A DNA stretch of 64,000 nt from Nitrospira sp. (GTDB lineage: Bacteria; Nitrospirota; Nitrospiria; Nitrospirales; Nitrospiraceae), in the NCBI GenBank assembly GCA_024998625.1, contig JACOEL010000008.1, positions 109,426 through 173,425 of the forward strand, written 5' to 3'. Positions within the stretch are counted from its first letter, which is position 1. Each line of letters starts with the position of its first letter. The notes under the pieces were generated by a model that saw only the letters and a list, made by a program, of their open reading frames with translations, did not search any database and was not told where the DNA came from. The position numbers were made by a program, and so were the translations under genes. Of this stretch, positions 18,661 to 27,306 are shown piece by piece.

Positions 18661-19947
18661 ATGATGGAGCGTTCTGCAAGCGCGCAACCGTGTACCTTGG
18701 TGGCAATTGATATGGCCAAGTCGATTCATGAAGTGTTGGTGGAGCCACCGACTGGACGCCGGCAACGATGGCGGGTTAGGAACTGCTAGCCGGATTTTGT
18801 GGTGTTACGTGACCGGTTCCGTGCCTTGCAGACGCCCGTGCTGGTCGGATTCGAAGTCACGGGCAACTACCATCGTCCCCTGGCCTATTATCTGGGCCAA
18901 TGCGGCTTCGAGTTGCGTCTCATTTCTTCCCTCGCGGCGGCGCGGACGCGCGATGCGCGCTACAACTCATGGGATAAGAACGATCCCAAAGACACGCACG
19001 TCTTGCTGCATTTACTCAAAACCGGGGGGTCCCAGCGGTATCACGATCCGCTCGTGCACGCCATGAACGATTTGCAGGAACTCGCCCAGACCCATTATCA
19101 GGTCTCACTGCGGAAGGTGCAGGTCCAGCATAGCCTCATGACCCATTACCTCCCGTTGTACTTTCCCGAGGCGGAACGGTGCTACACGAACTCGCGGGCG
19201 CAGTGGTTTACGCAACTGCTGCATCGGTTCCCCTGTCCCGCCGCCATCATCCGCTATTCCCAGGACGAGTTTGTGCACGGGGCGTGGACGGTGGTGGGCC
19301 GCAAAGTCAAGAAACGCGGTTTCCTTGCTGATCTCTATGCCACGGCGAGTCGGAGCATTAGGCTTGCCGTGGCGGAAGACTCCGAGGCCAGTCAGATGTT
19401 CCGTGTCACGTTGGCGGAACATCAACACCTGTGCGCCATCCGGGCCGCGATTGAGCACCAGGCCGACCAGGCGCTTCAGTCCCATCCCGACTATCAACGG
19501 CTGCGAACCTTATCGGGAGTGGGACCGATTCTCGCGCTCACGATTTTGGCGGAGGCCGGGGACCTGCGCCGGTTTCCACATCACCGCCAATTTCTCAAGT
19601 TCTGTGGGTTCGATCTCTGTACGCAGCAGTCCGGACAGTTCCGTGGGATAAGCCGACTCTCGAAGCATGGCAATGCGCGGCTCCGCTATGCCTTCTGGAT
19701 GGCCGCGAATGGGGCGGTCCGGATGCGACAAAATACATTCCGCGAAAAGTATGCGCGGTATATCAAGGCCGATCCCCACAATCCGGATCGCAAGCGCAAG
19801 GCCCTCTGCGCCGTCGCCGCCAAAGTGGCGCGCGTCGCGCACGGATTAATCAAGAGCGGCACTGACTATCGACCGTACTTTGAGGCACTCCCACCCAGTG
19901 AAGCACTCCGTTCGCTAGGGCCATCGAGGCAGATCCTGACCTCGTAG
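18661..19947 (+). pseudogene. IS110-family DEDD transposase with an in-frame stop
   Basis: The frame from ATG 18661 would give about 428 aa. Codon 43 is TAG (18787-18789), in 'RWRVRNC*PDFVVLRDRF'. The part before it holds the first acidic residue of the RuvC-like DEDD site (LVAIDMAKSIHEV). The rest has VGFEVTGNYHRPLAYYL, 'YNSWDKNDPKDTHVLLHLL', and the C-terminal Tnp20 region with LRTLSGVGPILALTILAE and the Ser-containing 'FRGISRLSKHGNARLRY'. A single C-to-T change from CAG would explain the stop. Unless the stop is read through, the element cannot move by itself. Confidence 0.85.
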
Positions 19948-20136
19948 ATCATGCTCGGAGCTTCCACTGGGGCTGCCTGTTGTGTGGAGTACGGTCAAGG
20001 CCAGGATGTTGGACCTTGTATCACTATGGTCAACAGCGCCTCACACCACGTGGAAGACCATTGGGAGTATGTGCCGACTCGTGCAGAGTGGCCGTTCCAA
20101 CGGCACAGGGGAGATCTGTCCGCACGGCGTGCTTGC
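19948..20136 (+). ncRNA. candidate bridge RNA (seekRNA) region of the IS1111-group element
   Basis: In the IS1111 group the structured guide RNA that pairs with donor and target DNA is encoded in the 3' non-coding end, between transposase and right repeat. This 189-nt stretch occupies that place and lacks a convincing gene. I could not identify the guide loops by eye, so the call rests on position and family knowledge only. Confidence 0.35.
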
Positions 20137-20148
20137 GTTCCGCCTATA
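20137..20148 (-). repeat. IS1111-group sub-terminal inverted repeat, right
   Basis: Reads TATAGGCGGAAC on the minus strand; partner of 18580-18591 with one mismatch. Confidence 0.85.
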
Positions 20149-20150
20149 GT

Positions 20151-20850
20151 CCGTTATCTACTTGTACCTTGCGAATGGAAAATGGGAACACCTGACGGAT
20201 CGTGGCCAGAAACTCCAGACTGGTGCCGTGATACTTGCGGGGATATAGGCGCAACACGCGATACCGTGTGCAGTCGTCAAGGGTCGTGTACTGAAAACAT
20301 TTCTGGCCGGCGACCTTCACTGCCTTGACATCGACCTGCACACACTCGCCGGGGTGCTCCTTGCTGAAGAGAATGGGGTGACGTGGGCGACGCGGATCAG
20401 TGCGCCGGATGGGGGGATAGCCGAGATCCCGGCAGATCCGGCGAATCGTGGCGGTAGCGACTCGAATCTGATGCCCCCGGTTGAGCCAGATGCGCGTCCG
20501 CATCGCCCCAAACTGCAGGTCGCGGCGAGCCTGCTTGATGAGCTGTACGGTCTCTTCGGACAGCCGTCGACGGCGCTTCACTGGATGGCGTGGGACTAAT
20601 CCCGCAGGCCCACTGGCCGCCCAACGGCGGTGCCACGTTCTCACCGTCTTGCGATCCAATCCGAATCGCCGGGCGGCGCCTTTGAAGCCGTAGTCTTGCG
20701 CTTAGCGTAAGACCGCCAGCCGCTGTTGATGGTGTGGTGATGCCGTGTGGCAATATGGAAGGTTCTCAGTTCCTTCGTCGTGATCAATTGCATGGGATCC
20801 CCCCTGGTCATGGCATGTGACTGTAATCCAGGCAGGGGGCCAACTCTCAA
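20151..20850 (-). pseudogene. IS481-family transposase, N-terminal half
   Basis: On the minus strand the readable core is an HTH ('FKGAARRFGLDRKTVRTWHRRW'), a helical linker, and the start of the rve domain ('GECVQVDVKAVKV', the first catalytic Asp, and 'TTLDDCTRYRVLRLYPRKY'). It runs to 'RKVQVDNG', the second Asp, where the IS1111 element cuts it. A stop (TAA at 20703-20705) interrupts 'LAVLR*AQDYGFKG'. The likely start segment (ATG at 20793, MQLITTKELRTFH) is in another frame, so at least one frameshift and one nonsense change add to the insertion. Confidence 0.7.
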
Positions 20851-21125
20851 CAAGATATTTCACTACGCAGAGGCCGGCATGAGATGGCGGCGGCTGTACC
20901 AAACCCGCTGACACGCAAAATACGTACAGCAAGTTCGGCCGACACTAAGAGAATTGCCTAGTCCTGAGGATGCCATGACCTGAGTGAAGCCTGTTCATAT
21001 ATCCCAGAAGCCGGATCGCTTTTCGACAATTGCCAATCAGTACACCTATCTATGTTGTCACTTCCTCGCGACAGTGCCTGCCAGGCCCGGCTCGGTCTTA
21101 AGCGCCCTGCTTTCCTCTCAAATTT

Positions 21126-22430
21126 TCATTTCATCGCTTGTAGGAGTGCACGGTGAATCGTCTCCGCCGCCACACGATTTCCTTCGTCTGTCCAGTGAGT
21201 ATCATCGGGCAGATACGTCGCGATACCCTTCTGAGAGGCGGCTTTCAGCGCAGGGGTGAGGTCAATGTACTCAATGCTTGGCTCCAACTGGACGAGGAGC
21301 TGTTGTAGTTGATTTGGCAGAGCGCTGACGCGCCATTGCCGCACCGCATCTGTCAGCAACGACACGTTGGGGAGGTCATGGTATACGCGATATTTCTCTG
21401 GAACGAATGCCACGAGGAACCGGATATTCTGTTCGCGACACAGGCTTGCTGCCTCTGCGATGAGAGCGGCGGCTTTGTGAAGGGTCTTCTCTGAGGGGCG
21501 CTCCACTTCAGTCGGAGCGAAGAATACGGTGTTGGTCCTGTTGTTTGTGTCGGTGAATTCGGCCCGAAGCTTCTGGATCGAGTCATGAGGCACGCATGGG
21601 GGCACCGGAGGACGGAACATCGACACCGCGAGATTTCTTGTCAACGACCGAAACCAGAAATCTTGCCAGAAAGTATTGCTGCTGAGATGCGCCCCGTTGT
21701 CATACCCGTGCGCATCAATAAAATCATTGCCTTCAAAAAATGCCCAGACGACGGTCTTTGGTTTGAGCGGAAGGCCGAAACGCTTGAGCACGGCCAGCTC
21801 CTGCTGAGGGCCATATCCCGAATGACCAAGATTCGCAACTGACTTGCCTTGAAGCTCACTGAGGATCGTCGTGATCAGCTTTGCCTCGGATGTCAGGTAT
21901 CCCTCTATGTAGGAGTCCCCGATCACAACAAGGTCCGCCTCATGGATGTCTCGATTATTGCGAAACCCATTTCTGTCGTACTTGACATCGATTGTTCGCG
22001 CTGGATCAGGAGGAATGCATAAGGCCTGTCCTATATTCCCTTGATAAGCCGCTTTGTAGTGATAGTAAGCGTCATGTCGCCATAGAAGTTCGTTGTCAAA
22101 CTGCCTCCCGGTTATGCTCAGGGGATTACCTTGTTCAAATCTCCCAAACAACGTGCGGTAATCAATCAATCCGAGTAGGGCGGCACTCTCCGCCAACAAC
22201 CAGCAGACGACCAGAGCGCTTGTGGTGAGCAGGAACCTTGTTCCCACTTCCGAAAGTGGCACTCGTGCAAACATTCCGTAGAGCGCCCATGCTAACAGGT
22301 AGGAAGCAATGGTATTATCGAGCAAGTGTCTGATGTTCGTGACTCCAGTGAGCAGGAGTAGGCCATATCCGAGAAGGAATACGGCCATGGTTAGACTGCT
22401 GACAACCCCTCGCTTTTCCCCATTACGCAT
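21126..22430 (-). CDS. membrane-anchored SGNH/GDSL-hydrolase-like protein
   Basis: A 434-aa protein with two to three N-terminal transmembrane helices (residues ~10-30, ~40-55 and ~65-90) and an extracytoplasmic SGNH-like domain. Block I is VVIGDSYIEGY near residue 170, block II is NLGHSGYGPQQEL near 197, block III is FFEGNDF near 231, and block V is DDTHWTDEGN near 413, which supplies the Asp-x-x-His pair. Related proteins act as esterases or O-acyltransferases on surface polysaccharides. No glycan genes are next to it, so the substrate is open. It stands alone between the IS nest and the integrase remnant. Confidence 0.75.
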   Translation of the reverse strand: MRNGEKRGVVSSLTMAVFLLGYGLLLLTGVTNIRHLLDNTIASYLLAWALYGMFARVPLSEVGTRFLLTTSALVVCWLLAESAALLGLIDYRTLFGRFEQGNPLSITGRQFDNELLWRHDAYYHYKAAYQGNIGQALCIPPDPARTIDVKYDRNGFRNNRDIHEADLVVIGDSYIEGYLTSEAKLITTILSELQGKSVANLGHSGYGPQQELAVLKRFGLPLKPKTVVWAFFEGNDFIDAHGYDNGAHLSSNTFWQDFWFRSLTRNLAVSMFRPPVPPCVPHDSIQKLRAEFTDTNNRTNTVFFAPTEVERPSEKTLHKAAALIAEAASLCREQNIRFLVAFVPEKYRVYHDLPNVSLLTDAVRQWRVSALPNQLQQLLVQLEPSIEYIDLTPALKAASQKGIATYLPDDTHWTDEGNRVAAETIHRALLQAMK

Positions 22431-23336
22431 GACTCGACCGGCCCTCCCTGGATTTCATGTAAACAATCGCTGACAGTGAGTGCCCGTTAGCTAGCTCTGA
22501 GATATGAGTTAGTGAATGACCCAGCCAGAACATCGCAAATCTACGCTGTCCAGTATGGCTGGACCTTTCTCCCACCGTCAAATGAACAGTTTAAGAGTTC
22601 ATGACATTCAGAGTGGCGGGTGCAGATGAGATTCTCGTGCGTCGCTCGGTAAATATGTTCAATAAGATTGCTTGAATAGATGCCTCTACGTGTATCAAAG
22701 TTGGGACGTTTCCTGGAGAGGTAATTGGGGTGATGCTAATCGGCTTTCATACAGCACGGCCTCGATGATTGTCCAGTATTACTGGACGACACGAGTGTCC
22801 GATATTCGCCTGGAGGACGGCCTTGCTTATCTAGCAAAGCCCGGCTCAGATGTCTAAAGATAATCGTCGACGACTCACAGCCGGATCGATTGAGTGCGAA
22901 TGCGCTGTATTAATGGCTGTGTTGAACTTGGCCGTTGATATGAATCATCTGGATAAAAAACGACTCAAGCGATTGCCTGTACCGGAATATGTCAAGCGTG
23001 AACGTGTCCTTGATGGATGGGAGCTGCTCAAGCTTCGAGAGGTAGCCACTCCGAAAGTCTGGCGCATGATCATGGCCGCGCTTCAAATCGGACTATGCCA
23101 GAATCAACTTATTGAGATGCATGAAGAGTGGCTGATGCAGCGGGCGGATGGGTGGTGGATGGTGCCGGCGCCCGGCAAGTCAAAGATCCAGGGCGTACCC
23201 AAGATCATCCCCCTCAACGGTCTAGCTTATGAAGTCTTGATTAAGACCGCGCCTGGCATGGGAAGACGGTTCTTTAGCCAATGAGTGAACGGCAATTCAT
23301 TCGAATACAGTTGGATGGGAACCTGCGAATGAGAAT

Positions 23337-23651
23337 GAGCAGGACTTCACAATCTGCATTTTCATGATCTCCGTCATACCTTCGCGACTTGGCTGATGCA
23401 ATGCGGTGTGGATTACGCTGTGATTCAAACCCTGAAAGGTGAACCGCTTCCGGGTTCAGCGAAGTACTACATTCACAACTGGGATGGACGATTACGAGAT
23501 GCAGTGACGCGCTTGGAGTCGTTCACTGAGGCTCTTCTGAACGGCGAAAATGCCTCTGAGGTGCCACCATCCTACGTAGAACAATCTCTAAGCATGCGAA
23601 ATGTGGTGCCGAGGGACAGAATCGAACTGTCGACACAAGCCTTTTCAGGAC
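23337..23651. repeat. 315-bp island-flanking direct repeat, left copy
   Basis: Matches 48686-49000 at a constant offset of 25,349 bp, with three mismatches seen (two adjacent at 23600-23601 and one at 23636). The flanks diverge at both ends. It contains the last ~95 codons of the integrase and the tRNA-derived attachment site. Confidence 0.93.
23604..23650 (-). other. attachment-site remnant: 3' half of tRNA-Phe
   Basis: On the minus strand this reads from the anticodon loop CTGAAAA (anticodon GAA) through the T-arm (GACAGTTCGATTCTGTC) to CCTCGGCA and CCA. No 5' half is present, so this is not a functional tRNA but the segment an integrase leaves behind at a tRNA target. Confidence 0.85.
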
Positions 23652-23671
23652 ATGCTCTTTGTTTGCAATAG

Positions 23672-24587
23672 ATTGAAATCGTTTCTGGTTTGTCGTTGCG
23701 GCATGTTTGGACAACCAAATGGACAACTGATCATTTCCCCATGATCGCTGTGAGTTCTTCCTCGTCTGCTCCAATTCGAGATGTTGTATTGGCAGCGAAT
23801 TCAGTTGATCTGTCTTGCACGAGCAAGCCAATTGGACGTGAGGAATTGACCCTGCACTCAATCGGCTTGAGTCGACTCTGCGGTGGTCATACAGTTTATG
23901 TGTATGATGCCAACCGTTCGTGCGATTCCTGACTGGCCCGTGTGCTACCGGACCGATTAACCACGGGGGAGGCTGTTGCCTGGTCCGGTCGGATTGCATT
24001 CCTGCCGTCAGTGGGTGAGTTTGTGCGTTATCCTCCAACGTTGAGGTGAACGGCTTCTCTCGACCTTTTCGCCTACGGGAGAACTATGAAGAAGATGTTG
24101 GTCTTAGCACTTTGGCCACAATGAGGAGCCCACCGTTGTTCTGATGTCTCCAGAGGGAGAGCCCAGTATCGCAGCGCGAGTAGTCACTGGGTTAGGCTCA
24201 ATTTGCCACACGTTGCCCCATCGAATTCCCAAACATTATGGCGGTGTGATTTCCGTGTGAGCTTGGACGGGCACATATGGGCCGCGCCATCGCCTAAATC
24301 CTCTTGGAATGCTACCGGGTGCGCCTGTCTTGTGATCGAATAGATAGATGATGATAAGTAAGATCCAGTCAATATTTACTACGGGTGTGTCTTCCTAGCA
24401 TTCTCAAGAAGTTACCAAATGGTTGTATTTTAATTCCCTCCTCTTGCCGCTTCCATGATGCCCTGTCTTCTATGCATGCAGCCCCCTGATGAGAGAAAAT
24501 ATTTAGTAATTTTCATTATGACCAGTCGTAAAGCCTTGAGTTTCAAGCATTCACAGCCGTATTATCCCGCCTACCTCAGGAGGATGT
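23672..24587. other. gene-poor left edge of the island
   Basis: About 900 bases with no gene I can support. A short frame at 24086 (MKKMLVLALWPQ then stop) looks like the first residues of a signal peptide and may be a gene relic. The stretch is AT-richer than the cargo, especially 24340-24560. Confidence 0.4.
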
Positions 24588-24914
24588 GTGAGTCCAGAAA
24601 TGGTGATCCATAAATGGGCGTGCCACACATTTCTCCTCCTACTCGCCACCAATCTCACGACACTCCTCTTTGATTGTGGTATTCGCCCATCGCTGGGAAC
24701 ATTTGCCTGGCGCACTTCATACAGAATTCACTTGGTTCCGCTGCAAGCACTGTGCGGGGAGCCTCCCCGCATGATGTGGGGAATGGACTGCCAGCGGGGG
24801 CACCAAAAATCAGGGCGATACACGATAGATCCACACAAGACGGTTAATTCCCACCTGCCGACGGTGTGGGAATGGGCCTTGCTTTTACTTAAGGTGTATC
24901 GGGTTAAGCCTTAA
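24588..24914 (+). CDS. hypothetical protein, doubtful
   Basis: A 108-aa frame begins at GTG 24588, 4 nt after a strong AGGAGG (24578-24583). It has one hydrophobic stretch (HTFLLLLATNLTTLLFDCGI) and no recognised domain. Its middle contains a perfect 8-bp hairpin (24753-24771), and its composition is not typical of the neighbours. It may be a real short protein or a leader-like non-coding region. Confidence 0.3.
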   Translation: MSPEMVIHKWACHTFLLLLATNLTTLLFDCGIRPSLGTFAWRTSYRIHLVPLQALCGEPPRMMWGMDCQRGHQKSGRYTIDPHKTVNSHLPTVWEWALLLLKVYRVKP

Positions 24915-24922
24915 CAAGGCTT
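24906..24922. promoter_or_regulatory. perfect palindrome ahead of the lipoprotein operon
   Basis: AAGCCTT at 24906-24912 and AAGGCTT at 24916-24922 are perfect inverted arms with a 3-nt spacer, about 95 nt before the first cargo start at 25016. This could be an operator or a small hairpin ending the doubtful upstream frame. No T-run follows. Confidence 0.35.
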
Positions 24923-25015
24923 GAGCAGATCTATGCAGCTGCCTCGATCGGTGCTGATCAGGCCAGCGGGTCTTTCGGTGAAGCGTTCTTGATGTGGTCC
25001 TCCAGGAGGGACGTT

Positions 25016-25423
25016 ATGTGTCGGATGTTGGTGGCTCTTGTGCTTCTCGCCGCTGGTTGTGCAGGAGAGCAGAAGGCACCGGTGTGGCTGAATACGATGC
25101 CTGCTTCGACTCAAGAACTCTGCGCCATTGGGGTCAGTGGTCCCACTTATTATCCGGAAGATGCACGCGCTCGGAGTCAGGCGTCAGCCATGGCGGAGTT
25201 GGCGAGGACGATTGAGGTACGGGTGAAGGCCAATATGGTGCTCAATAGCGAGGGGAGTAGTGGCGGCTTTGACATCAGGCTGAACGAGACGGCGGGATTC
25301 GGCAGCGATGTGGTGCTGAAGCAAGCCCAGGTTCGTGAACAATGGGTGCAGAGTGGGAAAGACATTCGTCACGGAGAGCCAGGCACCGTTTACACGCTCG
25401 TCTGTATGCCGGTGATGCATTGA
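25016..25423 (+). CDS. LPP20-like lipoprotein 1
   Basis: This 135-aa lipoprotein starts at ATG 25016, 5 nt after AGGAGGG. Lipobox LAAGC gives lipid-bearing Cys15. The mature part follows the LPP20 pattern: a proline-tryptophan start (KAPVWLNTMP), a short strand (LCAIGVSGPTYYPEDARARSQASA), a helix rich in Ala/Glu, a variable middle, and a closing strand (TVYTLVCMPV). LPP20-like domains occur in outer-membrane lipoproteins such as FlgP-like and Helicobacter Lpp20 proteins. It is the first gene of a run of same-strand lipoproteins with related cores, so a complex of several paralogues is plausible. Confidence 0.75.
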   Translation: MCRMLVALVLLAAGCAGEQKAPVWLNTMPASTQELCAIGVSGPTYYPEDARARSQASAMAELARTIEVRVKANMVLNSEGSSGGFDIRLNETAGFGSDVVLKQAQVREQWVQSGKDIRHGEPGTVYTLVCMPVMH

Positions 25424-25452
25424 GTGTGGGCAGAGTTTGAGAAGGGAGGGAA

Positions 25453-26301
25453 GTGAAGATGCGGACAGGTTCAGGACAAACGCAGGGGAGGAGGCGCAGC
25501 AGGGCTCGTGTCGCCAGGGCTCTGTCGGCTGTCTTCGGAGCAGCTGGGGTAGTGCTGATATTGGGGGCCTGCCACTCAGGAAAGCAGGTATTGGTAGACA
25601 TGATGCATCCGCCGAGCGTCCCGGTCCCAGCCGAGGTAACAGATATAGATGTTGAAGAATTCCAAGGCCCTGCCGAGTGTGCGAAACACCTCAAACAGAA
25701 ACTCGTCACGAAGGTGACCGAGTCAGGAATCTATAAGCCTGCAGTCCCAGGCCTCTCGGAACCGTCGGAGACGCTCACGCTCAGGGGAAGCGTGAGCACC
25801 TGTGCTCTGAGCCTGGGATCCGGCACGCTCAATACAGTCCTGTCAGCCTGGTATATGGGCGAGCAAGTCCATCAGGCAGTGGTCGAGGAGCACACGAATC
25901 GGCCGGGTGCCCCTTCCAATGAAGTCCGTGATGTCTTGGTCGACCGCGTCACGATTCGCATGGCGAAGCCCATTCTTCCGCTCAAGCGAAAAGAAATCCG
26001 TAAGTTTTATCCTATCGATGGAGATGGCGATGCCGGCATGGGTGCGGCATCAAATGGAAACTGGTCGTTGGCTATCGACAGTTTCGGCAAACAGATCAAG
26101 GAGAAGCCCAACGAACATCGAGCCTGGTACAACCGGGGAATCGCCTATGAAGCGACCGGCCGGTACGAGTTGGCGATGAAAGACCTTCGGAAGGCCATCG
26201 AACTCAAGCAGTCTGAACAGTATGTCGAGGCGCTCGCCCGAGTGGACAAGGAAATGCAATCTCGGAAGCAAATTGATGAACGCAAGAAGCACGGGGAGTG
26301 A
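25453..26301 (+). CDS. lipoprotein with C-terminal TPR
   Basis: Starts at GTG 25453 or ATG 25459 after GGGAGGG. A long basic n-region precedes a hydrophobic stretch and lipobox LGAC (Cys40). The middle ('VPAEVTDIDVEEFQGPAECA', 'KLVTKVTESGIYKP') looks like the assembly-factor folds that open with an alpha/beta 'LVTKVTESG' helix, as in CsgG or GNA1162-like lipoproteins. It ends in one and a half TPRs (KEKPNEHRAWYNRGIAYEAT) and a charged helix. The next gene begins 3 nt later. The assignment to a CsgG-like fold is a guess. Confidence 0.65.
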   Translation: MKMRTGSGQTQGRRRSRARVARALSAVFGAAGVVLILGACHSGKQVLVDMMHPPSVPVPAEVTDIDVEEFQGPAECAKHLKQKLVTKVTESGIYKPAVPGLSEPSETLTLRGSVSTCALSLGSGTLNTVLSAWYMGEQVHQAVVEEHTNRPGAPSNEVRDVLVDRVTIRMAKPILPLKRKEIRKFYPIDGDGDAGMGAASNGNWSLAIDSFGKQIKEKPNEHRAWYNRGIAYEATGRYELAMKDLRKAIELKQSEQYVEALARVDKEMQSRKQIDERKKHGE

Positions 26302-26304
26302 GAC

Positions 26305-27255
26305 ATGATGCCGATACCTAGACCTTCGCGTATACGGATGGGGTCTCTGGGACGCAAGATCCGACCTGTCCTGACGCTGCAAATCTTGATGGTGCTCGCG
26401 TTAGGCGGTGTGCTGGGTTGCGCGACTAATGGGTCAGACTCCGCGGTCAGGACGGCACCCGCCGCAGTGAGGTGCGCCTTTATGCCGGAGAACCCGAGAC
26501 CTGCGTGGGTAACCACCCGTCCAGACACGGAAGACTATGTCGGGGTGGGGCAGGCTGGGTCGAGTGAGAGTCCTGAGAAGCAGATTCGTGCTGCAGAGGA
26601 TGGTGCTCGGAGCAACCTTGCCTCAGAAGTCAGCGTGAAGATTCGAGAACAGTTGATCCAGAATCTCTGCGAAGGACAGTGTGGAGAGGAGGAGCAATCA
26701 AAAATTCTTCTCAAGGCCGAATCAAAAACCAGACAAACTCTTAAAGGGGCCAAGGTCCAGCACCGATGGCTCGATCAAGGCAGCTGCATGGTCTGGGTGC
26801 TGGTGACGTTACCTCGAGACAAAGTTGAGATGCGACGGGTGATGATGTTCAACCTGTCGCCTCCCTCACTCGAGATAGCAGGACTTTTGGTGGGACATCT
26901 TGAACGGGTGTTGCGTGATGATTTGGCTGTTGTGCCGGCGGATGCGCGATTAGAGGGGTGCGTGGCCGATAGTGCGAAATCTGAATGCCAAGATCGCGCC
27001 AACACGATCTTCGGGGCGATTACGGTGTCACTGGACAAGGAGGCCGTCTCGGGGGATGGGCAATTGCGCCAGCGCAGGTTTCGCGTCAAAGGCGGCCTGC
27101 GTTTTCAAGAGCGGCAGGTGTCCTCGTTCGACGTCACGTGCAAAGCCACAGCCGAGGCCAGAGCAGATATTCAAATGATCGATCGCGCAGCGGCGGAAGC
27201 TTGCCGCAAGGAGGTGCAAAAGACATTAAAGAAGGATTTGGAGATGATGGATTGA
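26305..27255 (+). CDS. LPP20-like lipoprotein 2, two domains
   Basis: A 316-aa predicted lipoprotein (lipobox VLGC, Cys39; long basic leader). Residues ~60-175 are an LPP20-like unit: RPAWVTTRPDTEDYVGVGQA, an Ala-rich helix, 'ASEVSVKIREQLIQN', and the closing CMVWVLVTLPRDKVE. Residues ~190-310 form a second alpha/beta domain ('IAGLLVGHLERVLRDDLAVV', 'TIFGAITVSLDKEAV') like TolB-N/CsgG-type nucleating domains. The two-domain design fits a scaffold of an envelope complex. A GC-rich hairpin follows the stop. Confidence 0.65.
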   Translation: MMPIPRPSRIRMGSLGRKIRPVLTLQILMVLALGGVLGCATNGSDSAVRTAPAAVRCAFMPENPRPAWVTTRPDTEDYVGVGQAGSSESPEKQIRAAEDGARSNLASEVSVKIREQLIQNLCEGQCGEEEQSKILLKAESKTRQTLKGAKVQHRWLDQGSCMVWVLVTLPRDKVEMRRVMMFNLSPPSLEIAGLLVGHLERVLRDDLAVVPADARLEGCVADSAKSECQDRANTIFGAITVSLDKEAVSGDGQLRQRRFRVKGGLRFQERQVSSFDVTCKATAEARADIQMIDRAAAEACRKEVQKTLKKDLEMMD

Positions 27256-27281
27256 GGGCGCCGCAGTTGGCGGCTGCCCTC
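27254..27281 (+). promoter_or_regulatory. intercistronic hairpin
   Basis: GAGGGC (27254-27259) pairs with GCCCTC (27276-27281), and an inner CCGC/GCGG stem extends it. It lies between two co-directional lipoprotein genes with no T-run. It may protect mRNA ends or weaken readthrough. Confidence 0.4.
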
Positions 27282-27306
27282 GATCCAATAGAAAGGAGGG
27301 ATGACG

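Larger units (their letters stand above)
18576..20150 (+). mobile_element. IS110-family (IS1111-group) insertion sequence
   Basis: A 1575-bp element. Its ends are fixed by rejoining the split IS481 gene: the left flank ends TGCG-CC at 18575 and the right flank resumes CC-GTTATC at 20151, so one CC core is shared. There is no other target duplication, as expected for the family. Sub-terminal 12-bp inverted repeats lie 4 nt and 2 nt inside the ends. The transposase gene runs left to right, with only ~85 nt before it but ~200 nt after it. The long 3' non-coding end and sub-terminal repeats define the IS1111 group. Confidence 0.85.
18237..20868 (-). mobile_element. decayed IS481-like element, interrupted by an IS1111-group element
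   Basis: The two ends of a single IS481-type transposase gene lie on the minus strand at about 20151-20850 (N-terminal half) and 18249-18575 (C-terminal half). A 1.58-kb IS110-family element separates them. Removing that insert leaves about 1.05 kb, normal for IS481 elements. Imperfect terminal repeats can be drawn at about 18237-18264 and 20835-20868: both read CTTGT, then a variable stretch, then GGCCCCC in inverted orientation. The exact ends are uncertain. The element cannot make an intact transposase. Confidence 0.65.
22672..23671 (+). pseudogene. degraded tyrosine integrase (left copy)
   Basis: Fragments of one phage-type integrase lie in successive frames. The first, 22.67-22.86 kb, is a possible SAM-like N-domain start. 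The second, 22850-23284, has a core-binding and partial catalytic domain (ERVLDGWELLKLREV). The third, from about 23.33 kb, has the catalytic C-terminus LHFHDLRHTFATWLMQCGVDYAVI and the tyrosine in KYYIHNW. A frameshift near 22855 and stops between 23282 and 23337 break it. The final residues (VVPRDRIELST) are only the antisense reading of a tRNA fragment. It belongs to an element that ends at the left attachment site. Confidence 0.8.

Noticed and set aside
22431..22671. Promoter or small gene between the SGNH gene and the integrase remnant
   Set aside because: Nothing beyond short chance frames; no clear promoter elements.
23604..23650. A complete tRNA gene on the minus strand
   Set aside because: Only the segment from the anticodon loop to CCA is present; the D-arm and 5' acceptor strand are missing on both copies.
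23604..23671. Protein tail VVPRDRIELST (and VVPRDRIELSTPAFSG at 48.95 kb) as a conserved domain
   Set aside because: It is the antisense reading of tRNA-Phe T-arm and variable region; such strings recur in databases for that reason only.
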